The position numbers and the translations under genes are program-made. A DNA stretch of 64,000 nt from contig CANRBC010000008.1 in NCBI GenBank assembly GCA_947628755.1, positions 40,443 to 104,442 on the forward strand, in the 5' to 3' direction. Below are positions 17,064 to 25,809 of the stretch, piece after piece (positions within the stretch are counted from its first letter, which is position 1; each line of letters opens with the position of its first letter). Source of the DNA: an uncultured Clostridia bacterium. GTDB lineage: Bacteria > Bacillota > Clostridia > Lachnospirales > CAG-274. The notes under the pieces are model-generated. The model was not told the DNA's origin and did not search any database. It was given only the letters and a program-made list of their open reading frames with translations.

Positions 17064-18947
17064 ATGTGCGGTTTTTGCGGATTTACAGGAAATATTGAAA
17101 ACAGAGAGGCTGTCATAGAGCAGATGATGAACAGAATAGTTCACAGAGGTCCTGACAGCGGCGGTATGCACAGCGAGGATAAGTTCACATTCGGCTTTAG
17201 ACGTCTTAGTATAATAGGCCTTGAGGACGGCTCTCAGCCTATATACAACGAGGACAAGTCCGTTGTAATAGTGTTCAACGGCGAGATATACAATTATCAG
17301 GAGCTTAAAGAGGGACTTATTGAAAGGGGACACGTATTTTCCACCCATGCAGACACGGAGGTAATAGTTCATCTCTATGAGGAAAAGGGCACAGACCTTT
17401 TAAACGATTTAAGGGGTATGTTTGCCTTTACCATTTATGATAAGAAAAAGGATATGCTTTTCGGCGCAAGGGATTTCTTTGGCATAAAGCCTTATTATTA
17501 CAGCGAGATAGACGGAGAGCTGCTTTTCGGCTCTGAAATAAAGAGCTTTCTGCCCTATCCCAAGTTCCATAAGGAGGTAAATCCCCTTGCTCTTGAAAAT
17601 TATCTGACATTCCAGTATTCCGTACTGGACGAAACCTTCTTCAAGGGCGTGTATAAGCTGAAGCCGGGACATTTCCTTACCTTCAAGGAGGGTCAGCTCC
17701 ATATAGAGAGATATTTCCAGCCTAGGTTTGAGCCGGAGCAGGATATAATAGCTGACAGCAAGAACGGAGTTAAGCTGCAGGACGCCATACAGAAGGTAGA
17801 GGACGTGCTTCTTAATTCCGTAGGTATGCACACGGTAGTCAGCGATGTTGAGGTAGGCTCTTTTCTTTCAAGCGGCGTAGACTCCAGCTTTGTTGCGGCT
17901 ACATTCCGCAGGGGTATGGACAAGACCCATGCCAAGACATTTACCGTAGGCTTCGACTATGAGAAATACAACGAGATAGGCTATGCCAAGGCTCTTTCCG
18001 AGCACGTAGGCATAGAGAGCAATTCCAAGATAATTTCAACTGACGAATACTGGGAAAGCCTTCCAAAGGTACAGTACCACATGGACGAGCCCTTAGCAGA
18101 CCCCTCTGCCGTAGCTCTTTATTTTGTAAGTAAGCTGGCAAGGGAAAAGGTAAAGGTAGCTCTTTCAGGCGAGGGCGCAGACGAATTTTTCGGCGGCTAC
18201 AATATTTACGAAGAGCCTATGGCGCTTGCCCCTATGCACATTTTTCCCAAATCCGTGAGAAAATTCATTGCCAAGGCGGTATCCCGCATACCCTTTAATT
18301 TCAAGGGCAAGAATTATTTCAGAAGAGCCGCCCTTGACGTAGAGGAGCGCTTCTACGGTAACGGCAATCAGATGTTCTCAAAGGAGGAAAGAGAGGCTAT
18401 TCTCAAGAATCCCAGTGGAAAATACGACCATACGGAGATAACAAAGCCCTATTACGACTTCTGCGAGGGTCTCGACGACGTTACAAAAATGCAGTTTATA
18501 GACCTTAATCTCTGGATGGTGGGAGATATACTTCTTAAAGCGGATAAAATGAGTATGGCAAACTCCCTTGAGGTAAGAGTACCTTTTCTGGACAAGGAGG
18601 TATTCGAGGTGGCAAGGCATCTGCCCTCTGACTACAGGGTAAACAGACGCGCCACGAAATATGCCTTCAGAATGGCAAGCAAGAAATATCTGCCCGACAA
18701 TGTAGCTACCAAGAAAAAGCTGGGCTTCCCCGTGCCTACAAGAGTATGGCTTAAGGAGGACAAGTATTACAACATTATAAAAGAGGCGTTTACAAGCCCT
18801 ACGGCAGAAAAATATTTCAATACGGATAAGATAATGGAATACCTTGACGGACACAGAGCAGGCAAAGGCGATTACAGCCGTAAGGTATGGACAGTATATA
18901 TGTTCCTTGTATGGCATAAGGAATTTTTTGAAAAGGAGGCAGCATAA
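17064..18947 (+). CDS. asnB: Asparagine synthase (glutamine-hydrolysing)
   Basis: AsnB makes asparagine from aspartate, ATP and glutamine. The start is the ATG at 17064 because the next codon must be the catalytic cysteine (MCGFCGFTG); the in-frame ATG at 17025 would bury it. That gives 627 residues. The glutaminase half has HRGPDSGG and FNGEIYNY; the synthetase half has the ATP pyrophosphatase loop SSGVDSSFVAA, LSGEGADEFFGGY and MSMANSLEVRVPFLD. AGGAG lies about 9 bases upstream. It overlaps the HIT gene by one base. Confidence 0.96.
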   Translation: MCGFCGFTGNIENREAVIEQMMNRIVHRGPDSGGMHSEDKFTFGFRRLSIIGLEDGSQPIYNEDKSVVIVFNGEIYNYQELKEGLIERGHVFSTHADTEVIVHLYEEKGTDLLNDLRGMFAFTIYDKKKDMLFGARDFFGIKPYYYSEIDGELLFGSEIKSFLPYPKFHKEVNPLALENYLTFQYSVLDETFFKGVYKLKPGHFLTFKEGQLHIERYFQPRFEPEQDIIADSKNGVKLQDAIQKVEDVLLNSVGMHTVVSDVEVGSFLSSGVDSSFVAATFRRGMDKTHAKTFTVGFDYEKYNEIGYAKALSEHVGIESNSKIISTDEYWESLPKVQYHMDEPLADPSAVALYFVSKLAREKVKVALSGEGADEFFGGYNIYEEPMALAPMHIFPKSVRKFIAKAVSRIPFNFKGKNYFRRAALDVEERFYGNGNQMFSKEEREAILKNPSGKYDHTEITKPYYDFCEGLDDVTKMQFIDLNLWMVGDILLKADKMSMANSLEVRVPFLDKEVFEVARHLPSDYRVNRRATKYAFRMASKKYLPDNVATKKKLGFPVPTRVWLKEDKYYNIIKEAFTSPTAEKYFNTDKIMEYLDGHRAGKGDYSRKVWTVYMFLVWHKEFFEKEAA

Positions 18948-19354
18948 TGGACTGTATTTTCTGCAAAATAGCCAATGGAGAGATACCCTCCACAACAATA
19001 TATGAGGACGGCGATTTCAGAGTTATAACGGACATCAATCCTGCAAATCTCGGTCATTGTCTTGTAATTCCCAAGGCTCACGCAGCCAATGTATATGAGC
19101 TTAGCGAGGAGCTTACGGCAAAGGCGTTTGTCATTGCCAAGAAAGTGGCAGCCGCCGTTAAAAAGGCGACGGAGTGTGACGGAGTTAATATACTCCAGAA
19201 CAACGGAGAAACGGCAGGACAGACCGTATTCCACTTTCATATACACATAATACCCAGACTTAAAAGCGACGATGTAAAGCTGAGCTTCGGCTCATTCAAA
19301 GCCGACAGCGAAAGCATAGCCGCTATGGGTGAAAAAATAAAGAAAAGCTTATAA
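18947..19354 (+). CDS. HIT family hydrolase (HinT-like)
   Basis: This 135-residue histidine-triad protein is of the HinT type, which hydrolyses purine nucleotide phosphoramidates and adenylates. The N-terminal DCIFCKIANGEIPS and the triad HFHIHIIPR (about residues 95-103) are clear. Its start overlaps the asnB stop (TAATG), so the two are translated together; removal of an adenylated by-product of AsnB is conceivable but not shown. Confidence 0.93.
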   Translation: MDCIFCKIANGEIPSTTIYEDGDFRVITDINPANLGHCLVIPKAHAANVYELSEELTAKAFVIAKKVAAAVKKATECDGVNILQNNGETAGQTVFHFHIHIIPRLKSDDVKLSFGSFKADSESIAAMGEKIKKSL

Positions 19355-19373
19355 AAAGAAAGGGTGTAGAGAA

Positions 19374-21242
19374 ATGAAAAGAACACTGGCGGCAGTACTG
19401 GCGGCTGCAATAGCTTTTACCGCAGTTCCCGTATTTGCTCTTGACACAACAATTACAAGCAATCCTGTGGAAATGGGTGAAGAAAGCACTACAATGACCA
19501 CACAGGCAACAACGGAGGAAACGACGCAAGCTCCCACAGAGAAGCCTACGGAGGCAACAACACAAGCCGTAACGGAAGCTCCCACACAGGCAACCACAGC
19601 TGCTCCCGTTACACAGACTGTTACGGAAAAGCCTGTTGAAACTACCACAAAATATACTGCTCCCGTACAGGAAGGCAAGCCTCATGAGGTAAATATCCAT
19701 GTTACCGCAACGATAAAGGGCAAGTATTCCGACGGCGACACAGATTATATATATGCCGAGGACTATATGAGCATAGACCCCAGAACTCTGGACTGGAGCT
19801 CAGACAACAACAGAATAGCCTCAGTAAACAGAGACGGACGCATAGAGCCAAAGGCAGTAGGTCATACGATTATTACAGGCAGCGGCGTTACGGACTATAT
19901 TTTCCATATACAGGTAAAGGAAAGCGCTACGGACTCAAAGGATATAACTCTCTATGAGGACGAAAAAATAGACCTTGGCAAATATGTAAAGAGCAATCCT
20001 GAAAATTACGACTGGAGCTCTGACGACCACAGCATAGTTACAGTAAACGACGAGGGTATTGCCCAATCCAAGGATAAGGACGGCAACACCGTGGTAATTG
20101 CCGAATCCGAAAAGGACAGCGAGATATACCATTTCTATATAAGAGTAAGAGAAACCACAAACGAGCATCCCGACGAGCATAATTTCATAGATGAGGATAT
20201 GCCTTTATTCATGAGCGGCGGAGACAATGCCGATGTTTCAATGTTTTTGGACAAGGCTCCCGAAAGCTATAAGTGGTATTCCGACAATACCTCCGTTGCA
20301 AGAGTTGACGGAGATAACGGCGTTATCACAGCAAGAAACGAAGGCAAGGCGACTATACACGCTCACGGTACGGTATACGACTACTGCTTCAATGTAGAGG
20401 TAAACGACGATTATTCCATAGACAGCAGAGAAATGAAAATAGGCGATACCTTCGACTATGACAAGTATATAGACAGCAAAATAAACGATGCCGAAGCATA
20501 TTCCTTTAAGGGTCATATACTGGACGTATACGGCTCTACCGTAGAGGCAAGAACAAAGGGCGCAGGCTATGTGGTATTCAAGAGCCCTCATAACGAAATA
20601 CATCAGCTTCTTATAAATGTAAAGGCAGACAGCGTAAATCGTGCTGAGCCTACTACGGAGGTTACCACAGAGGCAACCACTGTGGATATTCACTTTACAG
20701 ATATAGCTCACAGACCATGGGCAAAGGACGCTATTGAGAATATGGCAGCTTCAGGATTTATTTCAGGCAGAGGCAATGGAATATTTGCTCCCGACGACGG
20801 CTGCACAAAGGCAGACTTTACTATCGTGCTTGTAAGAATGTTGGGTCTTGACACAATGGCGCCCAGCGGAAACTATGCCGATGTTCCTGCAGACGCATAT
20901 TATTACGACTATGTAAGCATTGCAAGAAACAACGGTCTTACAGTAGGCGTGGATAATAATAACTTCCACCCCACACAGATGATAACAAGAGAAGAAATAA
21001 TGGCTATGGTATACAATGGTCTTGCTCTTAAGGGCGTGCCTATGAATATAAAGCAGTCCGTACTGGGCGGCTATTCCGACGGCTCTCTTGTAAGTCCTCA
21101 GTATTGGGACGCAGTATCCGCTCTCCTCAATCTTGGCGCAGTACAGGGCACTTCTGCCACTACTATCGACCCCAAGAGCAATGTAACAAGAGCCCAGATG
21201 GCTGTGCTTCTTAATAATGTTTATACAACCGTGTTAAAATAA
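19374..21242 (+). CDS. Secreted SLH-anchored protein with Ig-like (Big_2) repeats
   Basis: The 622-residue product is exported and probably bound to secondary cell-wall polymer. A signal peptide (MKRTLAAVLAAAIAFTAVPVFA) is followed by a Thr/Glu-rich linker (about 24-100) that is probably glycosylated. Three or four bacterial Ig-like repeats follow (about 105-430), each with the pattern W(S)SD(N/D)..I..V(N)..G.I..K. Three SLH repeats occupy 438-622: FTDIAHRPWAKDAI, YADVPADAYYYDYV and YSDGSLVSPQYWDAV mark their starts. GAAAGGGTG precedes the ATG. No catalytic domain was recognised; a structural or adhesive surface role is inferred. Confidence 0.9.
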   Translation: MKRTLAAVLAAAIAFTAVPVFALDTTITSNPVEMGEESTTMTTQATTEETTQAPTEKPTEATTQAVTEAPTQATTAAPVTQTVTEKPVETTTKYTAPVQEGKPHEVNIHVTATIKGKYSDGDTDYIYAEDYMSIDPRTLDWSSDNNRIASVNRDGRIEPKAVGHTIITGSGVTDYIFHIQVKESATDSKDITLYEDEKIDLGKYVKSNPENYDWSSDDHSIVTVNDEGIAQSKDKDGNTVVIAESEKDSEIYHFYIRVRETTNEHPDEHNFIDEDMPLFMSGGDNADVSMFLDKAPESYKWYSDNTSVARVDGDNGVITARNEGKATIHAHGTVYDYCFNVEVNDDYSIDSREMKIGDTFDYDKYIDSKINDAEAYSFKGHILDVYGSTVEARTKGAGYVVFKSPHNEIHQLLINVKADSVNRAEPTTEVTTEATTVDIHFTDIAHRPWAKDAIENMAASGFISGRGNGIFAPDDGCTKADFTIVLVRMLGLDTMAPSGNYADVPADAYYYDYVSIARNNGLTVGVDNNNFHPTQMITREEIMAMVYNGLALKGVPMNIKQSVLGGYSDGSLVSPQYWDAVSALLNLGAVQGTSATTIDPKSNVTRAQMAVLLNNVYTTVLK

Positions 21243-21247
21243 ACCGT

Positions 21248-21275
21248 AAAATGCCGCATTTATGCGGCATTTTTT
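21248..21275 (+). terminator. Intrinsic terminator
   Basis: AAAATGCCGCAT and ATGCGGCATTTT form a perfect stem with almost no loop, ending in TTTTTT. Confidence 0.9.
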
Positions 21276-21386
21276 AACGACCCTTGTTGTATGAGCGTGT
21301 ACTTTATACCCTCGTACTTGCTTGTAGGGAAGTGTAGAATTGAAGTTTTGTTTAGGCGTGTATCGAATTTATTTTTTGTTTCAAAA

Positions 21387-21705
21387 CGACCCTTCCACCA
21401 TGCTTCGCATGGTCCCCCTCCCCTCCGACGCCTGCGATAAAACACGTTGTGTTTTATCGCAAGGCTAGGGGAGGCTGTGGTTGTGGTAAGAGCTGGATTT
21501 TGCGATAACAAAAGTGCTGAAACCTATTGTAGGAGAGGTTAGAGAGAAGAAAGCTGTCTGCGCTACCTCCCCACTTCTAGCCTCCCCTAGCCCGATAGGG
21601 CGTCGGAGGGGAGGGGGACTTTGCAGCGGAAGAATATCTGCCGACACGAAGTGTCGCTTTTGCAATAGCAAAAGTGCTGACCGCCGTTAGGCGGTGGAAG
21701 GGTCG
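21387..21705. repeat. Composite palindromic repeat, copy 2
   Basis: This copy has matching ends CGACCCTTCCACC (21387-21399) and GGTGGAAGGGTCG (21693-21705), a 13-bp terminal inverted repeat. Inside are the TGCTTCGCA palindrome, CTCCCCTCCGACGCC and its inverted partner near 21594-21616, a GATAAAACACG/TGTTTTATC inverted repeat, and one nested element. It encodes nothing convincing. Confidence 0.85.
21621..21680 (+). repeat. Nested palindromic element N1
   Basis: It begins TTGCAGCGGAAGAA and ends GCAAAAGTGCTGA, with two internal hairpins (GACACGAAGTGTC and CTTTTGCAATAGCAAAAG). Confidence 0.8.
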
Positions 21706-21833
21706 TTCCAAAGCAAAGACAATACTGATATTACGATAAACAAAATCCCCCATAAATCAAATAAAGCCATCCCATTACCTTTCTGCCCATAAATTCGGCA
21801 GCTCTACACCCCATAATTTTCACACCTTCGCCC

Positions 21834-21858
21834 GTAGGGGAGACCTGCGGTCTCCCGC
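21834..21858. repeat. Short hairpin repeat GGGAGACC-tgc-GGTCTCCC
   Basis: One of four copies in the window (also at about 47583, 48084 and 48491). Here it lies just past the minus-strand BofC-like gene and could act as a terminator, though no T run follows. Confidence 0.7.
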
Positions 21859-21890
21859 TTACAAGCAATCCTCCTTGCATTCCATACCTT

Positions 21891-22427
21891 TTACGTTTCA
21901 AGTCCCTCCAGATACCGCATAAGATTTACCTCTCCGTCTATATCCACACCCTGTCGGAACAGCTTTTTATCCCCCTCGCTAAGTGCGGCAAGGGGCGTGG
22001 AGGTCATTTCCTTTAGTACATCGCTGTTTTTATAGTACACGGCAACATACCCGTTGTTTTCTTTTAAGGTATAGTGCTGAGAGCTTTCACAGTCCATATT
22101 TTTGGCAAACACTATCCTGTCGGCGCTGAATTTCGTCATCTGCCATGTATCGTATGCCTTTTCAACAGCCTCTCTGTCCCAGCCGTACATATAATACTGA
22201 GGGAGAAGCTCTCTTACCTCTGAAAATCCGTCGTTATAGTTATACACGAATTCCATAACGGTATTTTCGTTTACTGCGGCTTTGGAGGGCGCTTCTGCCG
22301 TAAGGGCGGGACTGCCGTAGGTCACATTTTTTTCTCCCTCCAGAGTGCGGACATAGCCAAGCCAGCCGCCCATAGCCGCGGCGGCGATACCTGCAAGCAT
22401 TACAAAACATACTCTGAATAATTTCAT
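21891..22427 (-). CDS. BofC C-terminal-domain-like protein
   Basis: The 178-residue product has an N-terminal membrane anchor or signal segment (KLFRVCFVMLAGIAAAAMGGWL) and a C-terminal region like BofC_C: NNGYVAVYYKN, LKEMTSTPLAALSEGDKKLF, RQGVDIDGEVNLMRYLEGLE. In Bacillus BofC sits in the forespore intermembrane space and restrains the SpoIVB protease; many Clostridia keep proteins with only this C-terminal domain, of unknown role. The ATG at 22427 is chosen because AGAGGTGG lies 5-8 bases upstream; a GTG at 22436 overlaps that site. It suggests, without proving, a spore-forming ancestry. Confidence 0.75.
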   Translation of the reverse strand: MKLFRVCFVMLAGIAAAAMGGWLGYVRTLEGEKNVTYGSPALTAEAPSKAAVNENTVMEFVYNYNDGFSEVRELLPQYYMYGWDREAVEKAYDTWQMTKFSADRIVFAKNMDCESSQHYTLKENNGYVAVYYKNSDVLKEMTSTPLAALSEGDKKLFRQGVDIDGEVNLMRYLEGLET

Positions 22428-22540
22428 ACATACCACCTCTGTTTGTATTATTTCCTTAAATCCATAATATATACAAGAGAAGTATTATTTTCGTTAAATT
22501 CGGCATAATTATTTATGAATAAACTTAAGGAGTGAAAAAC

Positions 22541-23179
22541 ATGAGAGAAAGCTACCCATTTGAGCTTATAGCTCTGCAATATGAATACGACGCATTAGAG
22601 CCTTGTATAGACGAGGAGACCTTGCATTATCATCACGACAGGCATTTGCAGACCTATGTGGATAATCTGAATAAGACGCTTAAGGACTATCCCAAGCTGC
22701 ATTGTATGAATCTGCCTACGCTGCTTGTCAATATTTATTCCCTGCCCGACGAGATACAGACGGCGGTGAAAAACAACGGCGGCGGAGTATTCAATCATAA
22801 TCTGTATTTTTCAATACTGCGCAGTCCAAGAGAGGACAACAGACCCTCCGGAGAGCTTGCAGACAGCATAAACGCCAAGTTCGGCTCCTTTGAGGGCTTT
22901 AAGAAGGCTCTGTCCTCTGCGGCTGTGGGACAATTCGGTTCGGGCTACGGCTGGCTTGTTACGGACAGACATGGCAAAGTCTCCGTTATGTCAGCGCCTA
23001 ATCAGAATACGCCCTTGGGCAGAGAAACCATGCCCCTTATTCCCCTTGATGTATGGGAGCACGCCTATTATCTGCAATACAAAAACAAGCGCGGAGAATA
23101 TACGGAAAATTTCTTTAAGCTGATAAACTGGGAGCAGGTGGAAAAGCTGTATAAAAACAGGGAAAATTTTTTCAAATAG
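22541..23179 (+). CDS. sodA: Superoxide dismutase, Mn type by residues
   Basis: It detoxifies superoxide during oxygen exposure. The metal ligands of the Fe/Mn family are present: His in HYHHDRHLQTYV (near residue 28), His in GGGVFNHNLYF (near 86), and Asp/His in PLDVWEHAYYLQYKNKR (near 170). Glycine in GGGVFNH and glutamine in APNQNTPL are the pattern of Mn enzymes, where the active-site glutamine comes from the second domain. The ATG at 22541 follows AAGGAG by 8 bases; 212 residues. It is directly upstream of ferritin, a sensible oxidative-stress pairing, though ferritin has its own promoter. Confidence 0.93.
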   Translation: MRESYPFELIALQYEYDALEPCIDEETLHYHHDRHLQTYVDNLNKTLKDYPKLHCMNLPTLLVNIYSLPDEIQTAVKNNGGGVFNHNLYFSILRSPREDNRPSGELADSINAKFGSFEGFKKALSSAAVGQFGSGYGWLVTDRHGKVSVMSAPNQNTPLGRETMPLIPLDVWEHAYYLQYKNKRGEYTENFFKLINWEQVEKLYKNRENFFK

Positions 23180-23181
23180 GT

Positions 23182-23210
23182 TTGAAAAACGAAGTATATT
23201 GTGATATACT
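23182..23210 (+). promoter_or_regulatory. Promoter of ferritin gene
   Basis: TTGAAA (23182-23187) and TATACT (23205-23210) have a 17-base spacer, 43 bp before the ferritin ATG. Confidence 0.7.
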
Positions 23211-23252
23211 GATTATCGACAGATAATAAATATCCAAAAGGAGGAAAGTAAT

Positions 23253-23765
23253 ATGCTTGACAAAAAGGTACTCAAACTATTGAACGAACAGGTGAACAAG
23301 GAATTCTATTCAGCATATCTTTATCTGGATTTTGCAAATTTCTATTCATCAAAGGGTCTTGACGGCTTTGCCAACTGGTATGAGATACAGGCAATGGAGG
23401 AGAGAGATCACGCAATGCTTTTCTACAGATACCTGCACAACAACAATGCTGATGTAAAGCTGGAGGCTATTGACAAGCCGGGCGTAAAGCTGGATGCTCT
23501 TATGGATCCCCTTAAGGAGGGTCTTAAGCATGAGGAATACGTTACAAGCCTTATTCACGATATATATGCGGCAGCTCATGACGCCAAGGATTACAGAACT
23601 ATGCAGTTTTTAGACTGGTTCGTAAAGGAACAGGGCGAGGAAGAGGTAAACGCAAACGATATGATAACAAAGATGGAGCTTTTTGGCAGCGATCCCAAGG
23701 GTCTTTATATGCTTAACTCAGAGCTTAAGGCAAGAGTATACAGCGCTCCCTCATTAGTTTTATAA
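23253..23765 (+). CDS. ftnA: Ferritin
   Basis: Ferritin stores iron in a 24-subunit shell after oxidising Fe(II). The 170-residue four-helix product carries the ferroxidase residues: Glu in NEQVNKEFYSAYLYL (about residue 17), Glu and His in QAMEERDHAMLF (about 50-53), Glu in HEEYVTSL (about 94) and WFVKEQGEEE (about 127-130). No haem-binding bacterioferritin methionine pattern is seen, so it is a non-haem ferritin. AGGAGGAAAG precedes the ATG. Confidence 0.96.
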   Translation: MLDKKVLKLLNEQVNKEFYSAYLYLDFANFYSSKGLDGFANWYEIQAMEERDHAMLFYRYLHNNNADVKLEAIDKPGVKLDALMDPLKEGLKHEEYVTSLIHDIYAAAHDAKDYRTMQFLDWFVKEQGEEEVNANDMITKMELFGSDPKGLYMLNSELKARVYSAPSLVL

Positions 23766-23781
23766 ATTTCAGCATAAATCA

Positions 23782-23820
23782 AGCCGAGGAGATTGAGGTG
23801 ACGCTCAAAAGCCTCGGCTA
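23782..23820 (+). terminator. Hairpin after ferritin gene, probable terminator
   Basis: AGCCGAGG and CCTCGGCT form the base of a hairpin, extended by TTGAG/GCTCAA inside. It is followed by ATATTAATTTAT and not by a clean T run. Confidence 0.6.
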
Positions 23821-23883
23821 TATTAATTTATAGACAAGACGGTATATTCTGGTGCTGTATGAAAAGGCTTATTTTTATTTGAT

Positions 23884-23912
23884 TTGACTTTACCTCTTTA
23901 TTCCGTTAAAAT
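23884..23912 (+). promoter_or_regulatory. Promoter of the cobalamin operon
   Basis: TTGACT (23884-23889) and TAAAAT (23907-23912) have a 17-base spacer, 21 bp before cbiD. No cobalamin riboswitch fits in the short leader. Confidence 0.65.
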
Positions 23913-23933
23913 GTATATATAGGAGATGAAGGT

Positions 23934-25052
23934 ATGGAGAGAGTATATGTAAACAACAGATTTATGAAAAAGGGTCATACCACGGGAGTATGCGCCGCTG
24001 CGGCAGCCTACGGCGCTGCGTCAATGCTGCTTAACGGCATAGAGCTGGAGTATGTGGATATACTTACGCCAAGCGGTACTGCTCTTAGTCTTAAGCTATT
24101 GGATATAAAGCGGGAAGGGAATTTTGTAAGCTGCGCCGTTAAAAAGGAAAGCGGCGACGACCCTGATGTGACAGACGGTATGCTTATATACTGCAAAGCG
24201 GAAAAAATACAAAAGGGCATAGAAATAAAGGGCGGCATAGGTATAGGCACGGTTACCCGTCGGGGACTTGACAGACCCATAGGCGCAGCCGCCATAAATA
24301 CAGTACCCTTGCATTCTATTGAAAAAAATATCGAAAGAGCTTGCGGGGAGGCGGAGTATAGGGGAGGCGTAAGCGTGACTGTATATGCCCCGGAGGGCGA
24401 GGAGATCGCCAAAAAAACACTTAATCCCGATATAGGCATAGAGGGCGGCATATCCATACTGGGCACTACGGGCATAGTAGAGCCTATGAGCAGAAAAGCC
24501 TTTGAGGACACCATACGCCTTGAAATGAATATGCTTTCTCTTGATTACGGCTACGCCATAGCCGTGCCCGGAAGCTACGGCAGGGACTTTGCAAAAAAAA
24601 TGGGACTTCCCCAAGAGCTTATTATAAAGACGGGAAATTTCATAGGCGCAGCCATAGACTGCGCTGCTGAAAAGGGTCTTAAGGGACTGCTTATAGTAAG
24701 CCATGTGGGAAAGGCTCTAAAGCTGGGAGCAGGCATTATGAACACTCACTCCCATGAGGCTGACGGACGTATGGAGGTGCTGTGTACCTCCGCTCTTAAG
24801 GCTGGCTGCGGCAGAGATATACTTATGAAAATAACAGAGTGCGTTACCACAGACGAGGCGCTTGCTCTGCTCAGAGAGTCGGGCTGTATGGAAAAAACAA
24901 TGGAAATAATAGCCGAGAGAATACTTTATTACACATCGAGAAGAGCGGCTGTGGACACAGGCTGCATAGTTTTCTCAAATAAATACGGAATTATTTGTAA
25001 GACCGAAAATGCAGACAGGCTTATATCCGAAATAATGAAAGAGGTTATATAA
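23934..25052 (+). CDS. cbiD: Cobalt-precorrin-5B C1-methyltransferase CbiD
   Basis: CbiD methylates C1 of the corrin ring in the anaerobic (cobalt-early) cobalamin pathway, using SAM. The 372-residue product begins with the family signature MKKGHTTGVCAAAAAYGAA and has GGIGIGTVTRRGLDRPIGAAAIN and PGSYGRDFAKKMGLP, then IVSHVGKALKLGAGIMNTHS. AGGAGATGAAGGT precedes the ATG. It is first in an operon cbiD-F-G-H-(JET) and overlaps cbiF by one base. Confidence 0.97.
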   Translation: MERVYVNNRFMKKGHTTGVCAAAAAYGAASMLLNGIELEYVDILTPSGTALSLKLLDIKREGNFVSCAVKKESGDDPDVTDGMLIYCKAEKIQKGIEIKGGIGIGTVTRRGLDRPIGAAAINTVPLHSIEKNIERACGEAEYRGGVSVTVYAPEGEEIAKKTLNPDIGIEGGISILGTTGIVEPMSRKAFEDTIRLEMNMLSLDYGYAIAVPGSYGRDFAKKMGLPQELIIKTGNFIGAAIDCAAEKGLKGLLIVSHVGKALKLGAGIMNTHSHEADGRMEVLCTSALKAGCGRDILMKITECVTTDEALALLRESGCMEKTMEIIAERILYYTSRRAAVDTGCIVFSNKYGIICKTENADRLISEIMKEVI

Positions 25053-25792
25053 TGGTACATTTTGTAGGCGCAGGCAGCGGCGCTCCCGACCTTATCACAC
25101 TGAGGGGCGACAGGCTTCTGAGAAATGCGGATATTGTAATATATGCAGGCTCTCTTGTAAACAAGGAGCTTTTAAGTGTATGCCGAAAGGACTGCGCCCT
25201 TTACGACAGCGCATATATGACCCTTGAGGAAATAGCTTGTATATACAGGAACAACAGAGATAAGGACATAGTAAGGCTGCACACGGGAGACCCATCTATA
25301 TTCGGCGCGGTAAAGGAGCAAATGGATATATTGGAAAGAGAGGGCATAGACTACGACTGCTGCCCCGGAGTAAGCAGTCTGTGCGGAGCCGCGGCTTCCC
25401 TTAAGGTGGAGTATACACTGCCCTCAGTATCCCAAAGCGTTATTATTACAAGGGCAGAGGGCAGAACAGCCGTGCCCTTGGGACAGAGCATAAAAGATTA
25501 TGCAGGGCATAACGCCACAATGGTAATATTCCTTTCGGCAGCCTTGTCCGAAAGGGTACAGGAGGAGCTTATTGATGGCGGCATAGACAGGGATACGCCC
25601 TGCGCCGCAGTATATAAGGCAACATGGAGAGATGAAAGGATAGTAAGGGGAAGGGTTGGAGAGCTTCACAGTATGCTTAATGAAAACGGCATTACAAAGA
25701 CCGCCCTTATTATCGTGGGGAATGTGCTTGGCAGCGACTATGAGCTGTCAAAGCTCTATGACAGCAGTTTCAGGACGGAATTCAGAAGGTAG
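25052..25792 (+). CDS. cbiF: Cobalt-precorrin-4 C11-methyltransferase CbiF
   Basis: This SAM-dependent tetrapyrrole methylase adds the C11 methyl group. The 246 residues show the family N-terminus VHFVGAGSGAPDLITLRG, the RLHTGDPSIFGAVKEQM loop that distinguishes CbiF/CobM, and CPGVSSLCGAAASL. It overlaps cbiD by one base and is followed 17 bp later by cbiG, the enzyme acting next. Confidence 0.96.
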   Translation: MVHFVGAGSGAPDLITLRGDRLLRNADIVIYAGSLVNKELLSVCRKDCALYDSAYMTLEEIACIYRNNRDKDIVRLHTGDPSIFGAVKEQMDILEREGIDYDCCPGVSSLCGAAASLKVEYTLPSVSQSVIITRAEGRTAVPLGQSIKDYAGHNATMVIFLSAALSERVQEELIDGGIDRDTPCAAVYKATWRDERIVRGRVGELHSMLNENGITKTALIIVGNVLGSDYELSKLYDSSFRTEFRR

Positions 25793-25809
25793 AGGAAAGG
25801 AGAATGTAT

